DNA of 64,000 nucleotides from Gluconobacter sp. Dm-62 (GCF_018256155.1 NZ_JAERLY010000012.1:3264-67263), one strand, 5' to 3'; shown: positions 51,186-59,259, counted from the stretch's first letter. Notes: generated from the sequence alone by a model not told the origin. Program-made: numbers and translations.

Positions 51186-51255
51186 AGTCGCATCTTTCTG
51201 CGTCATTCTGCCCTTCTGAAGCAAAAAACACGCCATCATCCGAGGCGTCCGCTTC
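51186..51255 (+). promoter_or_regulatory. AGTCGCA leader of the small membrane gene
   Basis: AGTCGCA at 51186-51192, about 63 bases before the GTG at 51256. Confidence 0.4.
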
Positions 51256-51624
51256 GTGATTAAGGACATGAAACAGATGCTCACCATACCGACGGTCTGG
51301 CCGTATTTCCTCTTTCTGTTTGGTCTCCAGTGGCTGATTACGGCTATTCGTGAGCGAAACAACGCCAAGCTTCTTGGCACACCGTATGCGCTTTTCGACA
51401 TCGCTACAGCGTGCATGGCGACGATGATGCTTTGGCTGCGGCGCTCGACCCGGTACGCACTTTTTCTGGCGTTCCCGGTTACGGCCCTGTGCGCTGTCCT
51501 GTCTCTTGGGTTGTACCTGCTGGGACACGAGAAGGAGGCGATCAGCGCTCTCGACGTGGCTCTGATGGCAGGGTTCGGAGGCTGGCTGCTCGAACTACTC
51601 TCTTCCATGATCGAAGAAATCTGA
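51256..51624 (+). CDS. Small polytopic membrane protein, hypothetical
   Basis: 122 aa from GTG 51256 (ATG 51268 possible). Hydrophobic segments near 13-32 (VWPYFLFLFGLQWLITAI), 45-60, 70-92 (YALFLAFPVTALCAVLSLGLYLLG) and 100-117. No family recognised. It follows repeat copy A. Confidence 0.55.
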   Translation: MIKDMKQMLTIPTVWPYFLFLFGLQWLITAIRERNNAKLLGTPYALFDIATACMATMMLWLRRSTRYALFLAFPVTALCAVLSLGLYLLGHEKEAISALDVALMAGFGGWLLELLSSMIEEI

Positions 51625-51645
51625 ACCCTTCGCTCCTTCGATTGC

Positions 51646-51718
51646 CCTGGCGCAGCCCCCCTGTGGGGGGCGAGCATTGGGGGCAAAATACTTCGCGCCG
51701 ACGAGGCGCGTCCGCCTT
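51646..51718. repeat. 73-bp direct repeat, copy 1
   Basis: A 40-bp identical core (51646-51685) with a GCCCCCC/GGGGGGC hairpin, then a near-identical TCGCGCC/GGCGCG block. Second copy at 53475-53547. Confidence 0.75.
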
Positions 51719-51836
51719 CCTGGAAAAAACGACGGGAGAATGAAAAGGGCGAACGGGAGAAGAGGCCGAGGGCAACGCCGAGGCCGTCAGCGCGGCCCCG
51801 GTGAGTGGCCGGACCTGCTGGCCCGGCCTGTGGGGG

Positions 51837-52505
51837 TTAGAGAACGGCCCCCCATTGTGCGGCGCGGACGTTCTCGGTGAGGCTGCGGGCGTTGTCCTTG
51901 ACGTAAGGCTTCCAGTCTTCCCCGATCAGTTCGCGGTAGGCGTCACATGCGCCCTGAGCCATGACGGCGAGCGCGTAAGCCTTGGGGGCCTGCTGTGCAG
52001 CGAAACGGACGGCCCGATCTACGCGGTTTTCCCCGCCGTCGATGCCTTGGCGGTCTTCGTCGCGGCTTTCGTTGCTGAAAGAGTTCTGTTCGTCGCGGGC
52101 AATCTGGCGCTTGTTCTCATAGAAGTTGGCGACACCATAGGCAGAGCGGATCAGGCCGTCCACGATGCGGCCAAGGTGCATTTCCATGGCCTTGAAATTG
52201 CGCTCGCCCCGGAAGTCGGTGACGACAAGCACATCCTCAAGAAGCGTGTACTGGTCGCGGATCATGCTGAGACCGGCCCCCATCAGCTCGTCATAGTCGC
52301 CAGCCTCGAAACCGAAATGCTGAACGATAGCGGCGATCTTGTCATCGTTGGGGGCAAGGCGCATGACGTCTGCCAGCGTGGGAGCGGCAATGGCCTTGGT
52401 GCGCTCGCGGGCTTCGTTGAAACGGCGGACGGCGGCGGGGCTGGCCTTGTTTGCAGCCTTGCGGTTCTGGGCCTTCGGTGCGATTGTGGTTGCTGCGTCG
52501 GACAT
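51837..52505 (-). CDS. Hypothetical soluble protein
   Basis: 222 aa from ATG 52505 with AGGTG upstream. Helical, charged, no signal peptide. Contains ARERTKAIAAPTLADVMRLAPNDDKIAAIVQHFGFE and a central NFYENKRQIARDEQNSFSNESRDEDRQ. No family recognised. Its upstream region has two ACAAGTAAAA motifs, then repeat copy B. Confidence 0.6.
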   Translation of the reverse strand: MSDAATTIAPKAQNRKAANKASPAAVRRFNEARERTKAIAAPTLADVMRLAPNDDKIAAIVQHFGFEAGDYDELMGAGLSMIRDQYTLLEDVLVVTDFRGERNFKAMEMHLGRIVDGLIRSAYGVANFYENKRQIARDEQNSFSNESRDEDRQGIDGGENRVDRAVRFAAQQAPKAYALAVMAQGACDAYRELIGEDWKPYVKDNARSLTENVRAAQWGAVL

Positions 52506-52718
52506 GAAAATCACCTTTCTAGTCTAGCGAAGTCCCGTTCGGTAGTACCAATACCGTTCGGGGCGCTTTGTCTTGAGGGCCAATCCCTCTCGACAAGTAA
52601 AAGATAGCCTTTTTGGCTTTTCCTTACAAGATAAAAAACGCAGAAAAGCGCCATAAAACGCGCTTTATTTTTTCATTACAAGTAAAAATATTTCTTGATT
52701 ACTTCGTGAATACCTGTC
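52506..52718 (-). promoter_or_regulatory. A+T-rich promoter region
   Basis: Two ACAAGTAAAA motifs (52593-52602 and 52678-52687) and GCGCTTTT/AAAACGCG dyads. Similar motifs precede ssb and the Toprim gene. Confidence 0.35.
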
Positions 52719-53253
52719 GTTTTCCTAGACCCATCCTGCCCGTGCGGCGAGCACACTGACGGCGACGAGAGAGAAAGGGAGGTGGCGTTTTCCTGAGCCC
52801 ATCCTGCCACCGGCCAAGACGGGCGACGGGACAGGCCGTCAAGCCCGGAGCGTCCTGAGCAAGGATGACTGGCCTGCGGCTGATGCGGGGTCGCGTGCGG
52901 CCCTGCAGCAGACGCGGGCCTGACACCTGAAGCCGAGGGTCGCGCAGAGGCTTTACGGACTGGCACGGCGACTGTCAGACTGAACGCTGGATGCGAGGAC
53001 GCTGTCGTGGAACGTCCCTCCCGGGCGGTCCTTCAGGACCGTTCGGGAGGGACGAGGAGCCGTCTCACGGTCGAACGTGCCAGACCAGAACCGTCCGTTC
53101 ATGGAAAAGGATGCGGGTGAACCGTTACCCGGACGGGCCGAGACGCGGGGTCCAGACGCCCGGTTGAGGGCGGCTGGACGCTGTGGCTCGGTCGAACTTG
53201 GCGACGCAGGAGCCTAGTGAGATAGGGTGAACGAACCCGTCAGGGCCGCCCCG
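52719..53253. repeat. Long structured repeat, copy B (535 bp)
   Basis: Same ends as copy A. Differs by many substitutions and indels; the central stem is GTCCCTCCCG/CGGGAGGGAC here, preserving pairing. Confidence 0.8.
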
Positions 53254-53271
53254 ACCCTTCCTTTGCTTTTT

Positions 53272-53448
53272 CTACTTATGGCCCTGATTTGTGCCGGAAG
53301 AGTCCCGCGTCAGGAAGAACACACCCCCACCCACGGCAAGCACCAGCAGGCCTCCCCGGATTGGATGCAGAAAGCCCTGCCAGATCAGAAGTAGAATGGC
53401 GACCTGAATGATCAGCGCACCGATGCGAATGACGGTTTGTCGTGACAT
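53272..53448 (-). CDS. Small two-helix membrane protein, hypothetical
   Basis: 58 aa: MSRQTVIRIGALIIQ and AILLLIWQGFL form the first helix, GGLLVLAVGGGVFFLT the second, then a short polar tail ending TNQGHK. SD is weak. Lies between repeat copy B and the 73-bp repeat. No family recognised. Confidence 0.55.
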   Translation of the reverse strand: MSRQTVIRIGALIIQVAILLLIWQGFLHPIRGGLLVLAVGGGVFFLTRDSSGTNQGHK

Positions 53449-53474
53449 GGAGCCAGTCTAGTCTTTTTCGCTGT

Positions 53475-53547
53475 CCTGGCGCAGCCCCCCTGTGGGGGGC
53501 GAGCATTGGGGGCATCAAAGCTCGCGCCGTCGAGGCGCGCCCGCCTT
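53475..53547. repeat. 73-bp direct repeat, copy 2
   Basis: Identical 40-bp core to 51646-51685, same strand. Confidence 0.75.
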
Positions 53548-53571
53548 ACTGACTAGACCGGGCGAGCGGAC

Positions 53572-53594
53572 AAAAAAAGCGGCCCGGAGGCCGC
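53572..53594 (-). terminator. Terminator of the ssb operon
   Basis: GCGGCC/GGCCGC stem with a 4-base loop and, on the minus strand, seven T. Confidence 0.85.
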
Positions 53595-53603
53595 CTGTTG
53601 GTG

Positions 53604-53729
53604 TCACTGATGGGACGTTCGAAGCTTTGCCAGCCGGGTGGCAATCGGTCCGATCGCAAGCCCCAGACCGATGGTGAAAGCAGCGGCAGGCAGAAGAATA
53701 AACAGAATACTCTGGGTCACGTTATCCAT
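53604..53729 (-). CDS. 41-residue membrane peptide
   Basis: MDNVTQSILFILLPAAAF, then TIGLGLAIGPIATRLAKLR: one hydrophobic helix with a basic end. The start overlaps the stop of the preceding frame (AATGGATAA), showing coupling. Last gene before the terminator. No family recognised. Confidence 0.5.
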   Translation of the reverse strand: MDNVTQSILFILLPAAAFTIGLGLAIGPIATRLAKLRTSHQ

Positions 53730-53999
53730 TGGATTTCGCCTCCGTCTTGTCTTCGGGATAGGGGATATAGGCCAGAAAAGTCAAAGAAATTGCCTCAAGC
53801 GCCGCACCCAGAAAAAACAGGTGACGGCACGCATGGGGGTCAACGGCCCTGTCCCGGAGATGAGTGGGGTCACGATGCCGAGCCCCCACGCGCTGAGGGC
53901 GAATGTCTGAAGGACGCTGGCAATCGCCTTGTAGCGGTCTTCCTTGTGTTTAGAGCGCTGCGGTGGGGGCAGCAGCGCCATGAGGCGGTCTTTGTTCAT
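53722..53999 (-). pseudogene. Two-helix membrane protein with a likely frameshift
   Basis: ATG 53999 gives MNKDRLMALLPPPQRSKHKE and a helix (IASVLQTFALSAWGLGIV), then leaves frame at a run of five C (plus strand G run 53835-53839). In the next frame HLFFLGAALEAISLTFLAYI and PYPEDKTEAKSNG follow to TAA at 53722. One extra C would restore a 92-residue two-helix protein. Without it, a 72-residue protein with an unrelated basic end is made. Either a mutation, a sequencing slip, or programmed slippage. Confidence 0.55.
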
Positions 54000-54027
54000 C
54001 TTACGCTATGCCCCTTCCCCCCGGCCC

Positions 54028-54522
54028 TCAAAATGGAATTTTGTCATCGAGGTCGTTCCCGCCCGGTGCGTCCCAGTCCGCATTGCGGTTTCCGTTGCCA
54101 GACGATCCCCCAGACCGGCCGCCACTGCTTCCACCACCAAAGCCTGCATCGCCCTCATCGCCATTGCCTCGGTTGCTGTCGATCAGCACCAGTTCACCCC
54201 GGAAACGGTCAATGACAACCTCTGTGGTGTAATGCTCCTGACCGCCCTGATCGGTCCACTTGCGGGTGCGGAGTTCGCCTTCGAGATACACCTTGCGGCC
54301 TTTGCGGAGGAAGCGCTCCGCGACGTCACCAGCCCGCTCATTGAAGATGACGACACGGTGCCATTCGGTGCGTTCACGGCGCTCCCCGCTCTGCCGGTCG
54401 TTCCAAGTATCCGACGTGGCGAGTGTAAAGCTCACGATCTTGGAACCGGACTGCGTATGACGGACTTCCGGGTCTTTACCAAGGTTGCCAACGAGAATGA
54501 CTTTGTTAACGGAACCAGCCAT
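54028..54522 (-). CDS. ssb: Single-stranded DNA-binding protein
   Basis: 164 aa from ATG 54522. OB-fold SSB core (VNKVILVGNLGKDPEVRHTQSGSKIVSFTLATSDTW, TEWHRVVIFNERAGDVAERFLRKGRKVYLEGELRTR), Gly-rich linker and the acidic protein-binding tip DDKIPF. Plasmid SSB protects transferred single strands. First gene of a minus-strand operon with two small membrane proteins. Confidence 0.95.
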   Translation of the reverse strand: MAGSVNKVILVGNLGKDPEVRHTQSGSKIVSFTLATSDTWNDRQSGERRERTEWHRVVIFNERAGDVAERFLRKGRKVYLEGELRTRKWTDQGGQEHYTTEVVIDRFRGELVLIDSNRGNGDEGDAGFGGGSSGGRSGGSSGNGNRNADWDAPGGNDLDDKIPF

Positions 54523-54709
54523 GAGAGCCTCCAAGACTTAGGGAACGTATCGACTGGACTTGTTCGGCGTTATTGCCTCTGTCCATGAATAGATAATAGG
54601 TTTTTACTTGGTGTGAGTCAACGAAAAATGGCAGAAAACCGCCGTTTCTGAAGAAATAAAGCCGAATGAAAAGTCGTTTTACTTGTTGGTTACTGAAAGT
54701 ATATTTGAT
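54523..54709 (-). promoter_or_regulatory. A+T-rich ssb promoter region
   Basis: Contains TTTTACTTG motifs at 54602-54610 and 54677-54686 (plus strand) and an A+T-rich stretch next to repeat copy C. Confidence 0.35.
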
Positions 54710-55005
54710 GTTTTCCTAGACCCATCCTGCCCGTGCGGCGAGCACATTGACGCCGCCGTCGTGGAACGTGCCTCCCCGGACGGTCCGCAGGACTGGCCGG
54801 GGAGGTTGAGGAGCCGTCTCACGGACAGATCACCCAGACCAGGACCGTCCGTTCATGGAAAAGAATGCGGGTGAGCCGTACCCGAAAGGGACAGACCCGA
54901 GGGACAGACGCCCGCCTGAGGGCGGCTGGACGTCGGGGCTAGGCGGAGCTTGGCGACGCAGGAGCCTAGCAGAGTAGGGCGAACGAACCCTTCAGGGCCG
55001 CCCCG
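54710..55005. repeat. Long structured repeat, copy C (296 bp, internally deleted)
   Basis: Same 5' and 3' ends as copies A and B but lacks about 240 central bases (junction near 54752). The CTCCCCGG/CCGGGGAG stem and GCTAGGC/GCCTAGC pairing are present. Confidence 0.8.
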
Positions 55006-55674
55006 TTATAGCAGTCGCTCACGAATGATTTTTGCGGCCTTTTCGATGGATTCATTGCTGTTGAGACCACCGGCGCTACTCAGATGCGGAATCACTGCGA
55101 GCGGCGTTTCACCGGGATAAAGTCTGATGCGCTTCGTGTGATCCCCAACCTTGAACTCAGCGAGTTCGCACTTGATCTCTGGCTCTGACACGATGTTTAC
55201 GAAGTCCCGCTCGTGCGCCACGCCGACGCCGATAAACAGTTTTGGCCTATGAGCTTTGACCTGTGCTCTCATCGTCTTGAAGCACACATTCCTCACGTAG
55301 GCGATATAGTCGACCTTGCTTACGAAGCCTGTGCGCTCCTGAGCCTCAATGGACCATGTATCGACCGTGAGACAGTTTTCCGGAAAAAGGTTTGTCAGCA
55401 AGTAGTCGCAATCCGGCGATGCAAAGATGCTCCGCGCTCTTGCGAATTCGAAAGCCTCGCTGATCGGGTGCCCTTCGATGCAGCAGAGAAGCTTATGGGC
55501 CTTCTGATTGTATCCCCATCCCCATTGTTTTTCGACCGAAAACCCTTCTTCTGCAGCCAGAGCGGGGTTTGTATTTTCGGACTCACCGAATTCAATGCCA
55601 CAAAGCCAAATGGAAGGTTTATCAGGGGAGCCTATATTTCCCGGACCGTCAAATTTGTAGTCGTCCAGACTCAT
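55006..55674 (-). CDS. Hypothetical protein, possibly uracil-DNA-glycosylase-like fold
   Basis: 222 aa from ATG 55674 with AAAGG upstream. KPSIWLCGIEFGESE near the start, KLFIGVGVAHERDFV in the middle and TPLAVIPHLSSAGGLNSNESI near the end recall the motif order of UDG-like folds (GxxPG..., HPS), but key residues cannot be assigned. Its stop touches repeat copy C. Confidence 0.5.
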   Translation of the reverse strand: MSLDDYKFDGPGNIGSPDKPSIWLCGIEFGESENTNPALAAEEGFSVEKQWGWGYNQKAHKLLCCIEGHPISEAFEFARARSIFASPDCDYLLTNLFPENCLTVDTWSIEAQERTGFVSKVDYIAYVRNVCFKTMRAQVKAHRPKLFIGVGVAHERDFVNIVSEPEIKCELAEFKVGDHTKRIRLYPGETPLAVIPHLSSAGGLNSNESIEKAAKIIRERLL

Positions 55675-55713
55675 TGTATGGCCTTTAACGAACGACGCGT
55701 TTCTTGAAAGCAT

Positions 55714-55871
55714 TGCAATCTCTTCTTGAAGCTATTACTGGACAGATTAATACAACGCTTCCCTACGAGCAATTCCACTCTTTTATTGCTCCTATCTGCC
55801 TTAGGTCGCTTATGGCGGCTAGTGCTGGAAGCATTAGGCTCAGGGCCCTGAATCCGATTGCCGCAATCAAA
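55714..55871. other. Intergenic, no gene seen
   Basis: A+T-rich 158 bases upstream of the previous gene; presumably its promoter. Confidence 0.3.
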
Positions 55872-56612
55872 TCAATGGGTCCTTAGCCTGCCCACGCGCT
55901 TTTTCTCTTCGTCTGCCTTTCCGCAAGCTCGCAGAGCAGAGCGCAATTCCGGGCACCGCGCGGCAATTTTTCCCTGCGACATTCTGCGGCAACGGGCAAA
56001 GCCCCCTAAACGGTCGATGCCCTCCAGCAGCATGACCTTGCCTCGTCCGGGAAAAAATATGACCGCGACGCCGTCCCGTGCATCTGAAACTGCGGGCAGC
56101 CGGAGGAAAAGGGTGGCGAAGCCATCCGAGGTCTGAACCCATCCGGGCGCTGGCCCTGCCAGTTGCCGCAACGGCATCAGGTCAAAGTCCGGACAGTTCT
56201 CGGCTATAGCCGCTGTGAGAAGCGGAGACCTGAGCCAGAAGCTGGCGCTACAGCCCGGCCAGTCTTTTGAGGCGTCCGTCGGAAACAGGATTCCGAAGAC
56301 GGTGATGAGATCAGCCTCATAGACAAGCTGACCGCCCTGCCATTTGGCAAAGCCCGGATCATCGAAGCAGTCGAAATATTCCATCCCCCGGATACTGACA
56401 TCGGGGTACTCGTCAGAAAGCCCATCTCCGTGACGGAGGAAGGACGTGCCGATGCCGTTTTCGAGGGTCATCACCAGCGTGGTGTCGTTCTCCCACGCCA
56501 TCTGGTCCGGTGCGCAGGTCCGGTAGGCGCGCTCTTCGGCGATCTGGCGCAGACGGTCCTGGGGGCCGGTGAGCGTGAAGACTGTTGTGACGGCAGTAGC
56601 CACGGAAAACAT
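55872..56612 (-). CDS. Hypothetical protein
   Basis: 246 aa, no signal peptide or membrane helix. DQMAWENDTTLVMTLENGIGTSFLRHGDGLSDEYP and later GWVQTSDGFATLFLRLPAVSDARDGVAVIFFPGRGK. No family recognised. Monocistronic by spacing. Confidence 0.5.
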   Translation of the reverse strand: MFSVATAVTTVFTLTGPQDRLRQIAEERAYRTCAPDQMAWENDTTLVMTLENGIGTSFLRHGDGLSDEYPDVSIRGMEYFDCFDDPGFAKWQGGQLVYEADLITVFGILFPTDASKDWPGCSASFWLRSPLLTAAIAENCPDFDLMPLRQLAGPAPGWVQTSDGFATLFLRLPAVSDARDGVAVIFFPGRGKVMLLEGIDRLGGFARCRRMSQGKIAARCPELRSALRACGKADEEKKRVGRLRTH

Positions 56613-56858
56613 CCTTTTCTCTTTTCAGATGCTTTCCTGCAGACGCAGACGGCTGGACGGGACAATGGCGCGCCCTCCAGGGCGCGGGCCGCGTGCGGCC
56701 GGACCATTGTGGCGGCCAGACGGCCTGTGGCGACTGAACTTCCTTTTCTTGCCCCTTCCCTGCCTGTCCCCACCAGCAACTCCTCTAACCTTCATCTGTT
56801 TCTATGGATGTTCAACGATCCGGCCTCGCCGGAGCCTATTGAGAAACAGGATGCTTTT
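56613..56858. other. Intergenic, no gene seen
   Basis: Divergent promoter region. GGCGCGCCCTCCAGGGCGCG (56669-56688) is a GC-rich dyad; nothing else recognised. Confidence 0.3.
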
Positions 56859-57212
56859 ATGAAAACTTCCCTGATGATTGCCGCTGCTGCCGGACTTCTG
56901 GGAACAACACTTGCTTCCGCCCAGGCAGAGCCGGGTGGATGCCTCAAGTACGGTGCCGCAGGCGCCGTAGGTGGCCATGTTGCCAACCATCATGGTGTTC
57001 TGGGCGCCACGGGCGGATGCATCACCGGTATGTACGTCCGACATGAATATCGGAAGGAAGCACGTCAGAAGGCGGCGCTTTATGACAAGGATCATCCAGG
57101 AGCCAAAGGCTCTTATGAAGAGAAGGCCACGGCCTATGACGTGGAGCATTCCACAAAGCCGGGTCAGATGAATGGGACTGCTGCCGAAGCGCCGAACGGT
57201 CAACCGCAGTAA
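56859..57212 (+). CDS. Secreted glycine-zipper-like protein
   Basis: 117 aa from ATG 56859. Signal peptide ends near LASAQAE. A Gly-rich hydrophobic stretch (KYGAAGAVGGHVANHHGVLGATGGCITGMYV) resembles glycine-zipper outer-membrane proteins; two Cys are present. The C-terminal part is charged and polar. Function unknown. Confidence 0.6.
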   Translation: MKTSLMIAAAAGLLGTTLASAQAEPGGCLKYGAAGAVGGHVANHHGVLGATGGCITGMYVRHEYRKEARQKAALYDKDHPGAKGSYEEKATAYDVEHSTKPGQMNGTAAEAPNGQPQ

Positions 57213-57240
57213 AAGCCACTCTCCCGTATAGGATCAGAAA

Positions 57241-57267
57241 GGCCGGGCTTTGCCCCGGCTTTTTTTG
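57241..57267 (+). terminator. Intrinsic terminator
   Basis: GGCCGGGC/GCCCCGGC stem with one bulge and seven T. Confidence 0.8.
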
Positions 57268-57343
57268 TCTTCTTTTTCTGCTTTGGCGCTGCTGGATGAG
57301 TTTCTGGGTACCTGTCCATAAGAGCGCTGTCCCTCAGCGTATA

Positions 57344-57398
57344 AGTCGCAGGCCGAACGCCTAGTCTTACCCTCAGTACAGATACAGGGAAGAACAGG
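57344..57398 (+). promoter_or_regulatory. AGTCGCA leader of the NERD gene
   Basis: AGTCGCA at 57344-57350, 49 bases before a small ORF ATG at 57399. Confidence 0.4.
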
Positions 57399-57446
57399 AT
57401 GACGACTTATTCTCACAAACGGGAATACCACCAGTGGTTCGCCTGA
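57399..57446 (+). CDS. 15-residue leader ORF, or the true N-terminus of the NERD protein
   Basis: ATG 57399 with AGGGAAG upstream gives MTTYSHKREYHQWFA and TGA, overlapping the GTG of the NERD gene by 13 bases in another frame. It fits the leader-ORF pattern of this element, but could also be the start of the NERD protein separated by a frameshift. Confidence 0.35.
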   Translation: MTTYSHKREYHQWFA

Positions 57447-58027
57447 GGCTGAGACCCCGGGGTGGGCCTTCGCGCGTTGAGCGGAGCGACAACGCGCACG
57501 CGGCCTGGAAGAGCCTTCAGGCAGAACTCAAAGGTGCGAAAGGCGAAGACAGGATCCGCACCCTCCTGAACGAACTGGGACAGCCCAGTCTCCACGACGT
57601 TCATCTACCTAAAGCCTCGGGGGAAGGCACAACCCAGATCGACCATCTCGTTCTTTTGCCCCGTGCCCTCATGGTCATCGAGACCAAGCACTATGCGGGC
57701 CATCTGAGCGGGCATCCAAATGACGAATACTGGCGCCAACGTTTAGGCAAAGAAGAAGAGGGCCGGCTGATCTACAGCCCTCTTCGCCAGAATGCGGGCC
57801 ATTGCGCAGCCGTCCGCGCTGTGACGTCACAGGCCTGTCTGGATGTGGAGATCCTGAATCGCGTGGTCCTGACAGGACGCGCTAGCGTCAGCCCGGCCCT
57901 TCAGGCCAGTGTCAGAACCCCGGACGCCCTCGCCGACGAACTGCGACACAACTGCGGAGAGGCGTCAGGACTGATGATGGGCTTGTGGCAGAGGATCGTG
58001 CGCGTCGCCCATCACACAAAGAATTAA
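57434..58027 (+). CDS. NERD-domain (nuclease-related) protein
   Basis: 197 aa from GTG 57434, the only start in frame. NERD/restriction-like core: GAKGEDRIRTLLNEL, TQIDHLVLLPRALMVIETKHYAGHLSG, then NPLRQN-type region IYSPLRQNAGHCAAVRAV. Conserved acidic and Lys residues of a PD-(D/E)xK-like site are in QIDHLV and ETKHY. Probably DNA-processing or defence-related. No SD before GTG. Confidence 0.75.
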   Translation: MVRLRLRPRGGPSRVERSDNAHAAWKSLQAELKGAKGEDRIRTLLNELGQPSLHDVHLPKASGEGTTQIDHLVLLPRALMVIETKHYAGHLSGHPNDEYWRQRLGKEEEGRLIYSPLRQNAGHCAAVRAVTSQACLDVEILNRVVLTGRASVSPALQASVRTPDALADELRHNCGEASGLMMGLWQRIVRVAHHTKN

Positions 58028-58039
58028 GCGCGCAACGCC

Positions 58040-58405
58040 TTATTCCACGGCAATACCGATGGCGGCCGCTGTATACCGGGTTGTCGGAAGGATCCTGACC
58101 ACCACCTCCCCGCTAACGTCGGAGAGATAGAGAAGCCCGTCTTTCGGGCAGCCCAGAGGGCGCCCATCAGGATCGAGCACCAGGCGAAGGCTGGTGATCG
58201 GGCTGACTTCATAAACATGATGCTCGTCCCAGGAGACGAACGCATGAATCCGCCCTTTTTCGACCACCGTATGCAGCGTTCCCGGGAGAATCCCTCGGGT
58301 TTTCTGCTTCAAACGCTCTGACATGAACTGACCAACAGCCTCTTTCTGCCGCTCGGTCAGGCTCTCATATGTGCAGGGGGCGGGATAGATCGGTTCACCA
58401 GTCAC
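58040..58405 (-). CDS. Hypothetical protein
   Basis: 121 aa, soluble. TYESLTERQKEAVGQFMSERLKQKTRG at the N-terminus and beta-rich remainder (HAFVSWDEHHVYEVSPITSLRLVLDPDGRPLG). No family recognised. Third gene of a run with the next two, 67 bases apart. Confidence 0.5.
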   Translation of the reverse strand: MTGEPIYPAPCTYESLTERQKEAVGQFMSERLKQKTRGILPGTLHTVVEKGRIHAFVSWDEHHVYEVSPITSLRLVLDPDGRPLGCPKDGLLYLSDVSGEVVVRILPTTRYTAAAIGIAVE

Positions 58406-58472
58406 GCGGCCAGTCCTTCCTTGCTGAGATGGATAAGGAAAGCGCCAGAGGGGCCTCCCTTATCGGGACAGG

Positions 58473-58868
58473 TCAGTGTTTTGCCGACGCCTGGCGTTGC
58501 TCGTCAATAAAGTCCGTGACGTCTTTCAGGACGCCATCCGGAATTTCCTCGCCGTCATCAAGATCGACTTCCAGACCTTCAGCCGGTGCCTCCGTGCTGC
58601 CAGCAGACAGGCCCAGGCAGAGATCCGGATCTTCGGGATCGTAATCGACCCGCACAGCCCATCCATCCGACAAAAAGACGAAATCGCTGAGCAGGCCGTC
58701 ATCCTCTAGATCGTCGTCATCCTCAGCCTCATCGGCATCTGACGGCAGATCGGAGGCCTTGCAGACACCCGCATACAGGCCAGGAAAGGCCGTGTTCAGC
58801 GCATCCACAATCTGCTGGGTCTGCGGACGGAACGGTCCTGCCTTTGAAACCGGCATCACATCGCTCAT
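58473..58868 (-). CDS. Strongly acidic hypothetical protein
   Basis: 131 aa from ATG 58868, overlapping the upstream stop (ATGA). Very acidic (DADEAEDDDDLEDDG; LEVDLDDGEEIPDG). No family recognised. Charge pattern is that of DNA-mimic proteins such as anti-restriction factors, but also of many structural proteins; function is open. Confidence 0.5.
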   Translation of the reverse strand: MSDVMPVSKAGPFRPQTQQIVDALNTAFPGLYAGVCKASDLPSDADEAEDDDDLEDDGLLSDFVFLSDGWAVRVDYDPEDPDLCLGLSAGSTEAPAEGLEVDLDDGEEIPDGVLKDVTDFIDEQRQASAKH

Positions 58869-59239
58869 CAGTTCAGCTTCCAGCACAAAGAGGACACATG
58901 CTGACTGAAGGTCAGACGCGTATTGCCGTTGTGATCGCCGATCAGCTCGCACCGCACCCATTTTGACGGGGAGGTCCGATCCACGAATTTCTCAAGGGTC
59001 AGGATATTACCTTCTTCGCCAGCCGACGTGCGAAGGACGTAGCCGGCATCGAGCAGTGTCTGAAGACTTTCGGGAATGGCGGCAAAAGACGTGGACACGG
59101 AGGCCGCGTGGCCTTTGGATGTCGGTGTCGGAGGCGCAAACCCCATGCTCCCAAGCGCGGGATCGAGGGCCATGGCTGGCGAAAGGGCAGCGGCCATGAG
59201 GCCGGCTGCCAGGGCGAGAGAAGAAAGAAGGCGGGTCAC
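58868..59239 (-). CDS. Secreted hypothetical protein
   Basis: 123 aa from GTG 59239. Signal peptide to about SPAMALD. Mature domain beta-rich (YVLRTSAGEEGNILTLEKFVDR, SKWVRCELIGDHNGNTRLTFSQHVSSLCWKLN) with two Cys near the end. No family recognised. Preceded by a 7-residue ORF and an AGTCGCA box. Confidence 0.55.
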   Translation of the reverse strand: MTRLLSSLALAAGLMAAALSPAMALDPALGSMGFAPPTPTSKGHAASVSTSFAAIPESLQTLLDAGYVLRTSAGEEGNILTLEKFVDRTSPSKWVRCELIGDHNGNTRLTFSQHVSSLCWKLN

Positions 59240-59259
59240 GGTCTGTCCTTGCGGTTCAT
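59236..59259 (-). CDS. Possible 7-residue leader ORF
   Basis: ATG 59259 gives MNRKDRP and TGA overlapping the GTG at 59239 (GTGA). Similar coupling to the other leader ORFs of this element. Confidence 0.3.
   Translation of the reverse strand: MNRKDRP

Noticed and set aside
50637-55005. Group II intron, group I intron or RNase P RNA as identity of the long repeats
   Set aside because: No domain V-like hairpin, intron-encoded protein or RNase P signature could be recognised.
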